DNA from: Perca fluviatilis | Taxonomy: Eukaryota > Chordata > Actinopteri > Perciformes > Percidae | Assembly (NCBI RefSeq): GCF_010015445.1 | Contig: NC_053114.1 | Span: 45,476,627 to 45,540,626 of the forward strand | Reading direction: 5' to 3' | Length of the DNA stretch: 64,000 bases | Shown: in pieces, positions 1-10,319 of the stretch | Layout: every line of letters begins with the position of its first letter | Numbering within the stretch: position 1 is the first letter of the stretch | Translations under genes and position numbers: made by a program | The notes under the pieces: generated by a model | Seen by the model: only the letters and a program-made list of their open reading frames with translations | What the model was told of the DNA's origin: nothing | The model's database searches: none

Positions 1-67
1 CACACATACACACACACACACACAGAGGCACACACAGACACATGGACAGACACACACACGCACGCAC

Positions 68-99
<32 letters not shown>

Positions 100-122
100 G
101 ACACCGAGACAGACACACACAG

Positions 123-154
<32 letters not shown>

Positions 155-370
155 ACAGACACACACATACACACAGACAGACACACACAGAGACACAGAC
201 ACACATATTTTTTTAGGAATCATGTACATCAACAACAACTAATCTGTTAGAGAACGAACACACACAGAGACACACACACAGAGACACACACACAGACAGA
301 CAGACAGACACACACACACACAGAGACACACACAGACACACGGGCACGCACACACACACACACACACACA

Positions 371-409
<39 letters not shown>

Positions 410-438
410 GCACAACACAACACACACACATACACACA

Positions 439-480
<42 letters not shown>
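1..480. repeat. CA-rich dinucleotide microsatellite block in a wdr59 intron
   Basis: Imperfect (CA)n tracts, broken by GA, CG and TA variants, run over about 1-205 and 259-478, with a short non-repetitive spacer at 206-258. The block lies just upstream of the first recognisable wdr59 exon, so it is intronic. Long open frames of alternating Thr/His or Cys/Val here are artefacts of the dinucleotide. Confidence 0.95.
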
Positions 481-544
481 CAGACACATCTTTCTGATCA
501 GGCGGGCCCCTGGCCACCCGTTGTGTTGTCCCGTGCTGTCCCAG

Positions 545-680
545 GCGCCGGTTCCTGTACATGGTGAACCTGGAGGCCCCGACCGAAGCGCCGAGGAAGA
601 TCGGGCGCCAGAGTAAGTGGGACGTGGGGACGGTCCAGTGGAACCCGCACAGGTCGGAGTCGCACGTCTTCGCCGCCTCG
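545..680 (+). CDS. wdr59: WDR59 exon, N-terminal WD40 propeller (internal exon)
   Basis: WDR59 is a WD40 protein of the GATOR2 complex, which acts at the lysosome in amino-acid signalling to mTORC1. This exon begins with one base finishing a Gly codon, then encodes 45 residues including RRFLYMVNLEAP and GRQSKWDVGTVQWNPH. These align with the first WD repeats of vertebrate WDR59 as I recall it. It follows an AG acceptor at 543-544 and ends on a whole Ser codon before a GTGAGT donor at 681. The initiating exon is not in the window, and the internal Met at 561 is not a start. The next exon at 2736 joins in phase 0 and continues the family sequence (S-NQRVDLY). Identification rests on five exons matching in order. 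Confidence 0.9.
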
Positions 681-734
681 GTGAGTTCGCCCGGTTATAC
701 ACGGAGGACAGACAGAAGGTCTGCAGCAGGCCGG

Positions 735-1041
735 CCTGTTGTTAGGGCTGTCGTTAGGGCTGTCGTTAGGGCTGTCGTTAGGGCTGTCGTTAGGGCTGTC
801 GTTAGGGCTGTCGTTAGGCCTGTTGTTAGGGCTGTCGTTAGGGCTGTCGTTAGGGCTGTCGTTAGGGCTGTCGTTAGGCCTGTCGTTAGGGCTGTCGTTA
901 GGGCTGTCGTTAGGGCTGTCATATATGTCGTAGGCTGTCGTTAGGGCTGTCGTTAGGGCTGTCGTTAGGGCTGTCGTTAGGGCTGTCGTTAGGGCTGTTG
1001 TTAGGGCTGTCGTTAGGGCTGTCGTTAGGGCTGTCGTTAGG
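735..1041. repeat. 12-bp minisatellite, unit TTAGGGCTGTCG
   Basis: About 25 tandem copies of a 12-bp unit containing TTAGGG, with occasional G-to-C and C-to-T variants (TTAGGCC, TGTTG) and one irregular stretch near 918-938 (ATATATGTCGTAGG). It begins about 55 bp after the first wdr59 donor site. Because 12 is a multiple of three, frames stay open on both strands (RAVV, TALT and LGLS repeats), but these are intronic and not genes. Confidence 0.95.
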
Positions 1042-1083
1042 GTTTTTACCATTCAGGTCTACACGCAGGGAGCAGTTTGAAAT

Positions 1084-1725
1084 AGGGCTGGGCGATATGG
1101 AGAAAATCAAATATCACCATATTTTGACCAGATACCTCAATACCGATATTGTAAGGTTGACAATTGGTGCATTCACAAAATATCTTCCACATTTAGATTT
1201 TGGATAAATAACCATCATAATGTGGATATAATGACTAAGTGGGTAAAGGTAAATAATAGAAGAGCTATAGAACAGTCTGGTAAGGTCAGGAAATTACATC
1301 ACTTTACTGTAATGGAGCTTTTGAAACCAGGAAAAGACTACACTTATTATGTAACGATATTACAATTCTTCAACATTTAAGACGATATCTACTAGGGCTG
1401 CTCCCTCTTAGTGGATCAGTCGACTAAATCGGTGGTTTTGGTCTTAGTCCACTTAGATCTCTGTACTCCATTAGTCATGTCTGATGCTGTTTTTTTCGTG
1501 CTGAATGACTTATTACCAAGAAACGTACGAGCTCATCTCTGGTAAACACCAGAATTAAAGTGGTGCTTTAACACGACTCTTAGTGGAGAAACTCAGAGTT
1601 ACAGATCTGTCGATTAAATCAACTAATCGATTAGTCGGTACAGTTGAATGAGTGTTAGTCGACTCAGAATTTCTTTAATCGAGCACAGCCCTAGTATCTA
1701 GTCTCATATCACGATATTTAGTTTG
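1084..1725. mobile_element. hAT-type MITE remnant interrupted by a second MITE
   Basis: Starts with TAGGGCTGGGCGATATGG, an end typical of fish hAT-type non-autonomous elements. AT-rich sequence follows with repeated 'cgatat' and 'atatcac' motifs to about 1384, resuming at about 1702 (catatcacgatattt). The right terminus is not recognisable, so it is probably truncated. Superfamily assignment is from the end sequence only. Confidence 0.5.
1393..1693. mobile_element. Nested hAT-like MITE with near-8-bp target duplication
   Basis: Left end TAGGGCTGCTCCC and right end (reverse complement) TAGGGCTGTGCTCG form short terminal inverted repeats. The internal ends are also inverted, with GTCGACTAA motifs on both sides. 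Flanks atatctac (1385-1392) and gtatctag (1694-1701) agree at 6 of 8 positions, consistent with an aged 8-bp hAT target duplication. It carries no coding sequence. Confidence 0.65.
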
Positions 1726-1900
1726 AAAGGGCAGACAATTTGGGGAGGCTGTCCTGAATAAGGGACCGTCCCACTGTAGTCCAAATTCTTGTGATATACT
1801 ACGTTTAGAATTTAATTAATAATAATCTCAAAAAAGGTCTTAAAAAGTCTGTAGAAGAAGAATGTGTTTGTGGCGGAGGAGTCCCAAACCCTAATTAATT

Positions 1901-2044
1901 TGGTGTGTGTGTCTGTGTGTGTCTGTGCGTGCGTGTGTTTGTGTGCGTCTGTGTGTGTGTATGAGTCTGTGTGTGTGTATGAGTCTGTGTGTGTGTGTGT
2001 GTCTGTGTTTGTGTGTGTGTGCATGTGTATCTGTGTGTCTGTGT

Positions 2045-2086
<42 letters not shown>

Positions 2087-2437
2087 CTGCATGCGTGCGT
2101 GTGTGTGTGTGTCTGTGTGTGTGTCTGTGTGTGTGTCTCTGTGTGTTTGTGTGTGTCTATGTGCATGTGTGTGTCTTTGCGCATGTGTGTGTTTGTGTGT
2201 GTCTGTGCGCATGTGTGTGTTTGTGTCTCTGTGTGTGTGTGTGAGTCTGTCTGTGTGTGTTTGTGTGTGTCTGTGCGCGTGTGTGTGTCTGTGTCTCTGT
2301 GTGTGTGTGTGAGTCTGTCTGTGTGTGTTTGTGTGTGTCTGTGCGCGTGTGTGTGTCTGTGTCTCTGTGTGTGTGTGTGAGTCTGTGTCTGTGTGTGTGT
2401 GTGTGTGTGCATTTCTGCGTGCGTGTGTGTGTCTATG

Positions 2438-2479
<42 letters not shown>

Positions 2480-2663
2480 GTGTGTCTGTGCGCGTGTATG
2501 TGTCTGTGTCTCTCTGTGTGCGTGTGTCTCTGTGTGTGTGTGTGTGTCTGTGCGCATGTGTGTGTGTGTCTGTGTGTGTGCGTGCGTGTGTGTGGTGGCG
2601 TGCGTTGTGTGTCTGTCTGTGTGCGTAGCGCGTGTGTTTTTTGTGTGTGTGTGTGTGTTTGTC

Positions 2664-2718
<55 letters not shown>

Positions 2719-2733
2719 TGTGTGTGTGTGTGC
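1901..2733. repeat. TG-rich microsatellite block abutting a wdr59 exon
   Basis: About 830 bp of imperfect (TG)n with TC, CG and TTTG variants, including longer-period repeats at about 2200-2390 (two or three copies of a ~68-bp pattern). It runs directly into the AG acceptor of the exon at 2736, leaving almost no conventional polypyrimidine tract. Cys/Val open frames here are repeat artefacts. Confidence 0.95.
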
Positions 2734-2735
2734 AG

Positions 2736-2821
2736 AGTAACCAGCGTGTGGATCTGTACTCGTGGAGGGACGGCTGTGGAGAAGTTCACACCTCCCTGCA
2801 GGGACACACCCGGGTCATCAG
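2736..2821 (+). CDS. wdr59: WDR59 exon, WD40 repeat
   Basis: Encodes [17 protein letters not shown] and [10 protein letters not shown], then two bases of a split Ser codon. The GHTRVI stretch is the typical end of a WD repeat and matches vertebrate WDR59 in order after the 545-680 exon. The acceptor is TGTGTGCAG and the donor is AG|GTAACA at 2822. The 86-bp length gives 28 codons plus two bases, which the T at 4857 completes. The acceptor's upstream tract is a TG repeat rather than C/T-rich. Confidence 0.92.
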
Positions 2822-2899
2822 GTAACAGCACGGTTAAATCAAACGCACCTCTCTGCACGCTAACAGGCGATCTGAACTCTCTGGGGAGTGTTTGTTTTA

Positions 2900-3020
2900 C
2901 GTACCAGTCAAGTCACCTTTATTGTCAATTCTGCAATATGTGCCAGATATACAGAGCAAAATAAGTTTCTCTCCGACGCTGCAATAAGGACACCTACAAG
3001 AAATATAATATTCAAAAAGG
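2900..3020 (-). mobile_element. Probable LINE 3'-tail fragment (antisense)
   Basis: The stretch with 'cacctttattgtcaattctg' and 'catacagag'-like words resembles the antisense 3' ends of fish LINEs, where an AATAAAGGTG-like tail lies on the minus strand. No reverse transcriptase sequence is present. Call made from remembered repeat style only. Confidence 0.35.
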
Positions 3021-3032
3021 AAGATCCTGAAT

Positions 3033-3131
3033 TGAAGAGGCTGTGTGAGGGGGGGGGCTGAAGAGGCTGTGTGAGGGGGGGGGGCTGAAGAGGCTGTGTG
3101 AGGGGGGGGGGCTGAAGAGGCTGTGTGAGGA
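3033..3131. repeat. ~28-bp minisatellite (gaagaggctgtgtgaggg)
   Basis: Four tandem units of gaagaggctgtgtgagg followed by a G run of varying length. The array resumes at about 3462-3500 on the other side of an inserted MITE (3132-3460), so it was split by that insertion. Confidence 0.9.
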
Positions 3132-3460
3132 GGGGGCTGTGCAATTAATCGAAATGTAATCGTGATTATGATTTCGGCTCCCAATGATCACAAAAAAACA
3201 GAATAATCGAGAGAAAAAATGACTTGGCTCATTACGTTTTGCAAGTAAACTGAAAAAATAAAGTTTAAATAGGAAAAGTATCACGGAAAATATCACAGTT
3301 GTTTGTGTTTTTTTTACTGTTGATTTATTTAACTCTTTTTAAGTTCAATAACTGCAACATCTTTCCAGAAGTCAACGAGTAATTGTTTTAAATTATCGTG
3401 ATTTCAATGTTGACCGAAATAATCGTGATTATATTTTCTTTCCATAATCGAGCAGCCCTA
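3132..3460. mobile_element. hAT-like MITE inserted in the minisatellite
   Basis: The left end GGGGCTGTGCAATTAATCG and the reverse complement of the right end, TAGGGCTGCTCGATTATGG, form imperfect terminal inverted repeats. Inner copies of 'taatcgtgattat' are also inverted. Similar G-rich words (gtgaggag and gtgagggg) lie beside the two ends, consistent with an 8-bp duplication, although the minisatellite itself makes that ambiguous. Confidence 0.65.
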
Positions 3461-3689
3461 TCGTGAGGGGAGGGCTGAAGAGGCTGTGTGTGGGGGGGGG
3501 GATGAGGTCACACACCATGCTGCTTGCTTTACGGGTGAGGCAGCTTTGGTAAAGGTCCAGGAGTGAGGTGGGTGGGACAGCAGTGGTCTTCGCTAGGCGC
3601 TGCAGGGTCTAACAGTGGGAGGCAGTGCAGCTGCTCCACCCGGCCGTCCAGAGAAAGCTGGAGTATTTCTGTGATTGTTGAGGGCAAAA

Positions 3690-4385
3690 ATCCTTGATTA
3701 TCTGACACGTTTTCTTAAAAAATGCGATGAAATTGCGGGAACTTGCAAAAACTGCAGTTTGATGAAAAAGACAAAAAAAAGTGATTTCCCCCCCCCCACC
3801 AACACCCTGCTTTTTTTTTTTTTTTACTTTATTTCAAAAAATAGTTTACAGATATTCAGTCATCGCGATACGTAAAGAAATAAGATACAAAAATATATAC
3901 AAATAATATAATATGAAAGTAAAAATAAAAGTAATAGTCTAAATTGAGGGAAATAAAAGATACAAAAAGAGACAGACTTTCAAAAATCATTAATAATATA
4001 GACATCAGATATTAAGATAGCTTTCTAATTGGATCCCAACTTAAGAGACTCAGAGGACAACATGTCAGATTCAACCTCCAACACCTGCTTTAGATGATGT
4101 TCACGTCGCGTAATTACATCACTTCATAACGTTCCCATGGCAACAGGGGCTAAATGGCTGCTCTTGTGTGAAGTAAACTCAACATTTTTCAACTTTCTGC
4201 TAAGATATATTATGGGACTTTTTTGCAATGAAAATGTAGAGATTATGAAATCATGCAAGCACCGCATATTTTGCGCGGAAATCGGCAATTTGTGCAGCGA
4301 AAGTGCGGCGCCTTTGGAAATATGCGACTTTGGCTGATTATGCGTTGAATTATGCGATGGCATAATTGCGATTTTTTTTGGAGGG
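3690..4385. mobile_element. Non-autonomous DNA-element-like repeat, interrupted
   Basis: The two outer parts (about 3690-3800 and 4092-4385) carry ATGCGATGAAATTGCGG and ATTATGCGATGGCATAATTG. These are words I associate with a widespread fish repeat. The interior is interrupted by the poly-T insertion at 3814-4079. No open reading frame is supported and the superfamily is unknown. Confidence 0.4.
3814..4079 (-). mobile_element. Retroposon insertion (poly-T end) with 12-13-bp target duplication
   Basis: Begins with about 15 T (an antisense poly-A tail) and ends at 4079. Flanks AACACCCTGCTTT (3801-3813) and AACACCTGCTTT (4080-4091) are near-identical direct repeats, the signature of LINE-type target-primed integration. 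The insert is AT-rich with no protein recognised, so it is a 5'-truncated LINE or a SINE. Confidence 0.7.
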
Positions 4386-4464
4386 ACTTTCTACCACGCG
4401 GTGATGCAGCCACACATGATGGGTGGGGGCTCTCGCTCTCTTCAGATTGTGGAGGAAGTAGAGG

Positions 4465-4513
4465 CGATGCTGGGAGTTCTGGGAGTTCTGGGAGTTCTGG
4501 GAGTTGTGGGAGC
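4465..4513. repeat. 10-bp tandem repeat (tgggagttct)
   Basis: About four copies of TGGGAGTTCT and variants, intronic to wdr59. Confidence 0.85.
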
Positions 4514-4741
4514 CAGTGATGCAGTGTCTGTTGTCCAGGAGAGGTCCTCACTGATGTGCCCCAGGCTGTAAACATGTTTCTGCTGGGAAGTTTGGACGCG
4601 TCTTACAAGCTGGAGGCGGCATCTACGTTTATATATTTATAAATCTATCTATGGTCTATTGGATGTCAGGGTTCTGACTTTCTTTTTTTATGCTTTTTTC
4701 ATTTTTTTTTTCCAAGAAAATGACTATTTGTATAGGTGCCA

Positions 4742-4845
4742 GTAGTCACTGACTCTGTGATGTGTTCACTGACTCCCTGATGTGTTCACTGACTCTGTGA
4801 TGTGTTCACTGACTCTGTGATGTGTTCACTGACTCTCTGATGTGT
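4742..4845. repeat. 20-bp tandem repeat (cactgactctgtgatgtgtt)
   Basis: Five near-perfect copies of a 20-bp unit ending about 15 bp before the acceptor of the wdr59 exon at 4857, so the repeat probably overlaps that intron's branch-point region. Confidence 0.9.
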
Positions 4846-4856
4846 GTTTATCTCAG

Positions 4857-4937
4857 TGATCTGGACTGGTCCTGGTTTGACCCGGAGTTCCTCGTCACCA
4901 GCTCAGTGGACACCTACATCTACATCTGGGACACCAG
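4857..4937 (+). CDS. wdr59: WDR59 exon, WD40 repeat ending IWD
   Basis: Encodes (S)[18 protein letters not shown] and TYIYIWDT, ending with two bases of an Arg codon. The [11 protein letters not shown] ending is a classic WD-repeat C-terminus and matches vertebrate WDR59. Its acceptor is TATCTCAG and its donor is AG|GTCAGA, which is weak at +3. The length of 81 bp (1 + 26 codons + 2) joins exactly to the exons at 2821 and 6160. Confidence 0.93.
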
Positions 4938-4960
4938 GTCAGAGCAAACAACCACTCTAT

Positions 4961-5235
<275 letters not shown>

Positions 5236-5363
5236 TACAAAAAATAAACAAACAGTAAAACAACAATAAACTACAGATAAATAAAGATAGATATATAAGT
5301 ATATAGGACTGTGTATGGTATTGTGTGATTATACAGTTAATAAATAAATGACATTTAGCATAA

Positions 5364-5380
<17 letters not shown>

Positions 5381-5411
<31 letters not shown>

Positions 5412-5433
5412 CACACACACACACACACACACC
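5381..5433. repeat. (CA)n microsatellite
   Basis: About 26 CA units with one skipped base, next to a short TA run; intronic. Confidence 0.95.
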
Positions 5434-5532
5434 CCTTCAGTTTCAGTTAAACTTTTCATCCCCAATCCTATCTGTGAGAAGTGGAGCTGTCCTGAGTTGA
5501 GAGCCTTCTCTACAGCTTCATTATCTAGTTAA

Positions 5533-5680
<148 letters not shown>

Positions 5681-6159
5681 GGTGTCGGCCGCTGTCCAAG
5701 GTTCTGAAATGCAAACATTTTTTGACAACTTATTTTGTTAAAGGGCGTGAGCACCCACAGGTGAACACATAAGTCGGCGCCCATGCGTAGGATCCTTACT
5801 AAAAGTGTTCGTGCGCCAGGTTTATAAGACTATTATATTTATATATATTATAAATATTATATTATATATATTATATTTATGTTTATATATTTATGTTTAT
5901 ATGAGACCCCAGGTACGGCTGCTGAGATTAATCCCTAAACTGATGATTTGTCAACTCTTAAATTAACCTCCAGCTACACCTGAGGTACCAACAGCCTCTT
6001 TCTTTCTTACTGCTGGTTATTTATATGTTTGTGTTATTTGTTTCTGTGTTTACTGTTTGTTTACTTCATATTAATGTGTAAATATGTGTTTATGTATGCA
6101 CCAGTCTTTAGTCTCTGAAGAAGTTAAAGGTTGTTGAATGTTTGTGTTTGACTCGGCAG

Positions 6160-6197
6160 AGACACTCGGAAACCCACGGTGGCGCTGTCTGCTGTCG
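6160..6197 (+). CDS. wdr59: WDR59 short 38-bp exon
   Basis: Encodes (R)DTRKPTVALSAV(A), matching the inter-blade segment DTRKPTVALSAV of vertebrate WDR59. The acceptor is CTCGGCAG and the donor is G|GTGAGT at 6198. The 38 bp (1 + 12 codons + 1) keeps phase with the flanking exons. Without those neighbours so short an exon could not be called; with them it is convincing. Confidence 0.9.
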
Positions 6198-6543
6198 GTG
6201 AGTATTAAAGGGCCGGAGCATCTCTGCTGCTGTTTGTATGTGTGTGTGTCTCTGTGTGTGTGTGTGTGTCTCTGTGTGTGTGTGTGTGGGGGTGGGGGGG
6301 TATGTTTTTTGTGCTTTTTCAATGATTTTGGCACTTTTCCTGATGTCCCTTTTTATGCTGGTTTTGTTTGGCAGTTTTTCATAGCTTTTGGCTCTATTTC
6401 CGACGTTTTTTATTTGACCTTTTTGTTGCTTTTTTGACATTTTGCTCATGTTTTTGTCACTTGTTTTGGTGCTTTTTTGTCATTTTTGGCGCTTTTGAAC
6501 CTGAGACCCGTCTGACCCGTACGTGTCTCGCTCTGGTTTCCAG

Positions 6544-6632
6544 CCGGGGCGTCCCAGGTGAAGTGGAACAGGAAGAACCAGAACCTGCTGGCATCCAGTC
6601 ACGATGGAGACGTTCGGATCTGGGATAAAAGA
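6544..6632 (+). CDS. wdr59: WDR59 exon, WD40 repeat (last one visible)
   Basis: Encodes (A)[18 protein letters not shown] followed by [11 protein letters not shown], a full WD-repeat core as in vertebrate WDR59. The acceptor is TTTCCAG. The donor is GTGCAC at 6633, which falls at the start of a long CA repeat, so positions +3 to +6 are repeat-derived and weak. No downstream wdr59 exon is found before the assembly gap at 7257 or after it, so the rest of the gene is either beyond this window or lost at the join. Confidence 0.92.
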
Positions 6633-6852
6633 GTGCACACACAGCACACACACACACACACACACACGCACACACACACACACACACGCACACACACGCA
6701 CACACACACACAGCACACACGCATTACGCACACACACACACACACACGCCGACACACACACACACAGACACACACACACACACACGCACGCACGCAACAC
6801 ACACACACACACAGGCACACACACGCACGCAGACACACACACACACAGACAC

Positions 6853-6897
<45 letters not shown>

Positions 6898-7009
6898 CAC
6901 ACACACGCACACACACACACACACACACACAGACGCAGACACACACACACACAGACACACACACACACACACACGCCAGACACACACACACACGCACGCA
7001 GACAACACC

Positions 7010-7041
<32 letters not shown>

Positions 7042-7082
7042 GCATGCAGAGACACACACACACACACATGCAGACACTCACT

Positions 7083-7121
<39 letters not shown>

Positions 7122-7160
7122 GCAGACACACACGTGCACACATACACATAGAGACACACA
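6633..7160. repeat. CA-rich microsatellite block
   Basis: About 500 bp of imperfect (CA)n with CG and GA variants begins immediately at the wdr59 donor site. The open frames across it on both strands are repeat artefacts. Confidence 0.96.
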
Positions 7161-7256
7161 CAGACCACCAGACGCATTACCACAATAATAATACAGACAA
7201 GCATAGAGACACAATAACAATACCACAAGCAATGCACCATAATCCAAAGCCAACAA

Positions 7257-7409
7257 NNNNNNNNNNNNNNNNNNNNNNNNNNNNNNNNNNNNNNNNNNNN
7301 NNNNNNNNNNNNNNNNNNNNNNNNNNNNNNNNNNNNNNNNNNNNNNNNNNNNNNNNNNNNNNNNNNNNNNNNNNNNNNNNNNNNNNNNNNNNNNNNNNNN
7401 NNNNNNNNN
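7257..7409. other. Assembly gap (153 N)
   Basis: A run of undetermined bases separates the wdr59 sequence from the TRIM duplication complex. Sequence on the right starts inside a TRIM RING-coding segment with no transition, so the gap size and adjacency are uncertain. Confidence 1.
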
Positions 7410-7538
7410 TCCCAAGGATAATGTTCCACGCGAAAGCAGACAGAAGCTGTGGTTGCAGCTCAGAACCTGGGATCTCTGAAAGTCTCTGAACACACATGAT
7501 TCAGGTAACTTTCTAAAAGAGCAGTTTTTCTCAGCCAT
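7410..7538 (-). pseudogene. TRIM gene 5' stub (RING start), truncated at the gap
   Basis: On the minus strand this matches the first ~43 codons of the intact TRIM genes at 24400-25971 and 51815-53341, from the Met at 7538 into the first half of the RING. It has several small indels, including loss of part of the Cys-coding stretch near 7490-7500 and an extra T near 7527, so it cannot encode a RING. The rest of the gene would lie inside or beyond the gap. It marks the left edge of duplication unit A. Confidence 0.8.
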
Positions 7539-9211
7539 CTGTGTCTTTGTATAAATGTCTCTCAAAATGAGAGACTCACACGATTCCTGTCCCTTCTCTT
7601 GGCTGCTTCAAATCTTCCGTTGTGTGTTTTCAGCAGAGATCACCGCACCTGTAATGCGTCTTAAGCTCCGTTCAGCAATGTCTTATGTCTTCCCTGTCCT
7701 TGTGATGTGGCTGCTCTCTGGCTTAAACACGCAAAAGAACCACATACAATACCAGGTTTATTTATTGTAACTCTTCTACTGGAAGGTCCAGTGTCTGACA
7801 CACCCTGCCAGACACAAACTACCACCGGCCCTGCTATTCTCTTCAGAATGCTAGAGCAGCCCTTGAACCCACACAAGTGCACAAAATCCTCTCCCGCGGT
7901 AGCTCTGCGTGGAATACGCCGCAACTAGGGGCTGCACAATATGTTTTTTTGTCGTTCTATCAACTTGCACAATATACACATCGTGAAAGATATACAAGAG
8001 ATTTTGTGAGTTATTTGGACGAGTATCAGTAGAAAAGTCCTCTCTGCAATATAACTCATTCATGTTTTAGTGTTGCCGCTTTTTATGCTCAATCCCATGT
8101 TTGATAAAATGTCGGAAATGAGTTAGTTTGTCCAAAGGAAAGAGTTTTATTGCTTTTATTCAAATTCATTTTAGTGTTTGGATGTGAGCTGCAGCAGTTT
8201 GTCTGACAACATGAAGAGAAAGTTGTGTTTCTGTAAACAGTTTAACCATAAACACACCGTTTCTGCACATTAGTCACAGCAGCAAAGCATGCTGTGTTTT
8301 GGGGTATGTTTGGTATTTCCATAGAAAGTAAAATAAATGACAATGTAATTCGTTTTCCATGGAGAAAAGTGTGATATCAGAAGTCTCTTTCCCGGTGCTG
8401 GCTGAGTTGTTACTGAGCAGCCCCAACTGAGCTTGAAGACGTAGATGTGACGTGGAGCAACCTGTTCGAAAGTGTGAAGTCTTCTGGTAGCTGTGCTTAG
8501 AGAAATCTCAATCATTCCCTCAATCTTACAGAGACGGAGAGCGCAGGTATATGTAAGGAGATAACATAGGCACTGGCTATTGATCCAATAAAATTAACAT
8601 TACTATTTAACATGAGTAATTAATAGAGTTGCAACCGATTGATACCCGGCTGGGCACCGGAATTAGTGGTATTTTCACGTTATGGCCATGACCGGTGACC
8701 GGGCCGTCAGTCTGACATATGCCGATGTTGCATGCCGGTCAATGCACTTTCGCGCATGATTAACATCGTGCAACATCAGTATCATGTGCACATGCAGGGT
8801 TTCTGCTATATGCAGTAGCAACAGCCGGTTGCACTGCAGCTCCATCAGCTGTTTATGAAGTAATGTCATACAGTCATTGAATTATAGACTCTCTCTCTCT
8901 CTCTCTCCCCTCGAGGCTGAACAACTGGAACATGTAAACCACACCTCACGTGGGTCCCGTGGAATTAGGCAGCTACAGTTTATCAGAAAATAGCGTTGGG
9001 CACCCTTACGTTGATGAACTTTACTGTGTCTCGTGACCCAGATGGTAGCCGAAGCTAATGTTTGGTCATAGCCCCAGCTGGCAAAAAGTGGAAGCATATG
9101 ACAAACCTCAACTGATTAACATGAAACTTATAATGTGTGATACTGAGCTACCCCTAAACTTTAACCACGGTGCCATTATTCAGGCCACGCCCTTTATGGC
9201 TTTTGAACCGT
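7539..9211. other. TRIM 5' flank, unit A; no gene recognised
   Basis: Closely parallels 25972-27657 and 53342-55028 but with many more single-base indels. It holds the diverged inverted copy of the module-M end (about 7820-8400), a palindromic 'gaccggtgaccgg' segment near 8630-8720, and a (CT)n tract at 8889-8908. No supported reading frame. It probably contains the ancestral TRIM promoter and 5' UTR. Confidence 0.6.
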
Positions 9212-10319
9212 TTAAAGGATATTATTTCACCGCTGGAAAGTCTGAATGTATCTTTTAAATTGGTCACTTATGTATGGTATAAATGTGAAAAAATTGAAAT
9301 TGGAGCTTCTAGGCGGGAAAAGCGAGAAAATGTGTTTTTGGTTCATGTGGATGAAAGCCACCAAATCCCAAAATGCACTTGCTTCACTGCTCTGAGTCCA
9401 CTGCCAAGGCCCCTACCGTTTACAGACATAGACAGACAGTGAGGCATTCAACTCAAGTGTTTTATTGTCATTTCAAACAATACATGAAACAATGTTTCCA
9501 CCGTGGCTCAAGTGGTGTTACACATTTAAAATATATAAAAACGACATACGAAACAGGCTACATTTAGTGCACACACAGAGGCTCCGTAAAAGTTCAGCTA
9601 ACTCATACTAGCATTAAAGGCGCTTGGCTGTAAACACTGAGTATTTATAAAACACAGCCATTGAATTTGCGTGGAATGTAGCTAGAATGGTCAGCATTTA
9701 ACGGTCACAAACTTCACCAGCGGTTAGCAATTAGTTTGATACAAGCAACCCATTTCTGCAACAGTCCGTGTAACAGAGACCACCTCAATGAGTCTTACCG
9801 GAGCGGCAGGTCCAGCATCCAGGCTAGCATGCCTGGTAGCTGGATAGCGGAGTCTGGTACACTGTTCATTCATGTTTCCACAACAAGAAAAACACAGCAG
9901 TCTCTGAACTTCGCGTTGGGAGTTTGTTTGAAGTTGGATGTAGTCCAGTTTGTTGTTGCAGGATTGATGGAACAGGTGGCCGGATAGCGTTTCGCTTCCA
10001 CCGGCACTTTCCTTCAACATTCCCGCTGATGATGTCCCTTTACCGCCCAGATGCATCGAGCAACACCGCTGGTCTCCATAGCCGACGGCGAAGCTCTTGT
10101 GTTGTATCGAGTATTCCGTCTGTAATAAAGTGTCCTGCATATTCTCCGATCTGTACCAATGTATCCGGTGGGTACAGCCGCCTTTGATCCCATTCTAAAC
10201 CTTTCTACCACCCGATGTGTTGCCCTTTTTGATGTATACCCTCCTGTTTTACCTATTATGAGGTTGGTTCTCCTAATGTCAGCAATTGATTTTTAAATTT
10301 TTTAGTTCCAATGCACATA

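Noticed and set aside
213..702. Long Cys/Val and Thr/His open frames in CA/TG repeats, here and at 1812-2858, 5225-5784, 6457-7188, 16476-16882 and 34849-35227
   Set aside because: Dinucleotide repeats rarely contain stops, so frames stay open on both strands. No start context, homology or exon structure supports them.
735..1041. True interstitial telomere or chromosome fusion point
   Set aside because: The hexamer occurs only once per 12-bp unit and never as (TTAGGG)n; no subtelomeric context.
498..1207. Repetitive TALT / RAVV / LGLS frames across the 12-bp minisatellite
   Set aside because: The unit length is a multiple of three, which opens frames on both strands. The region is a wdr59 intron.
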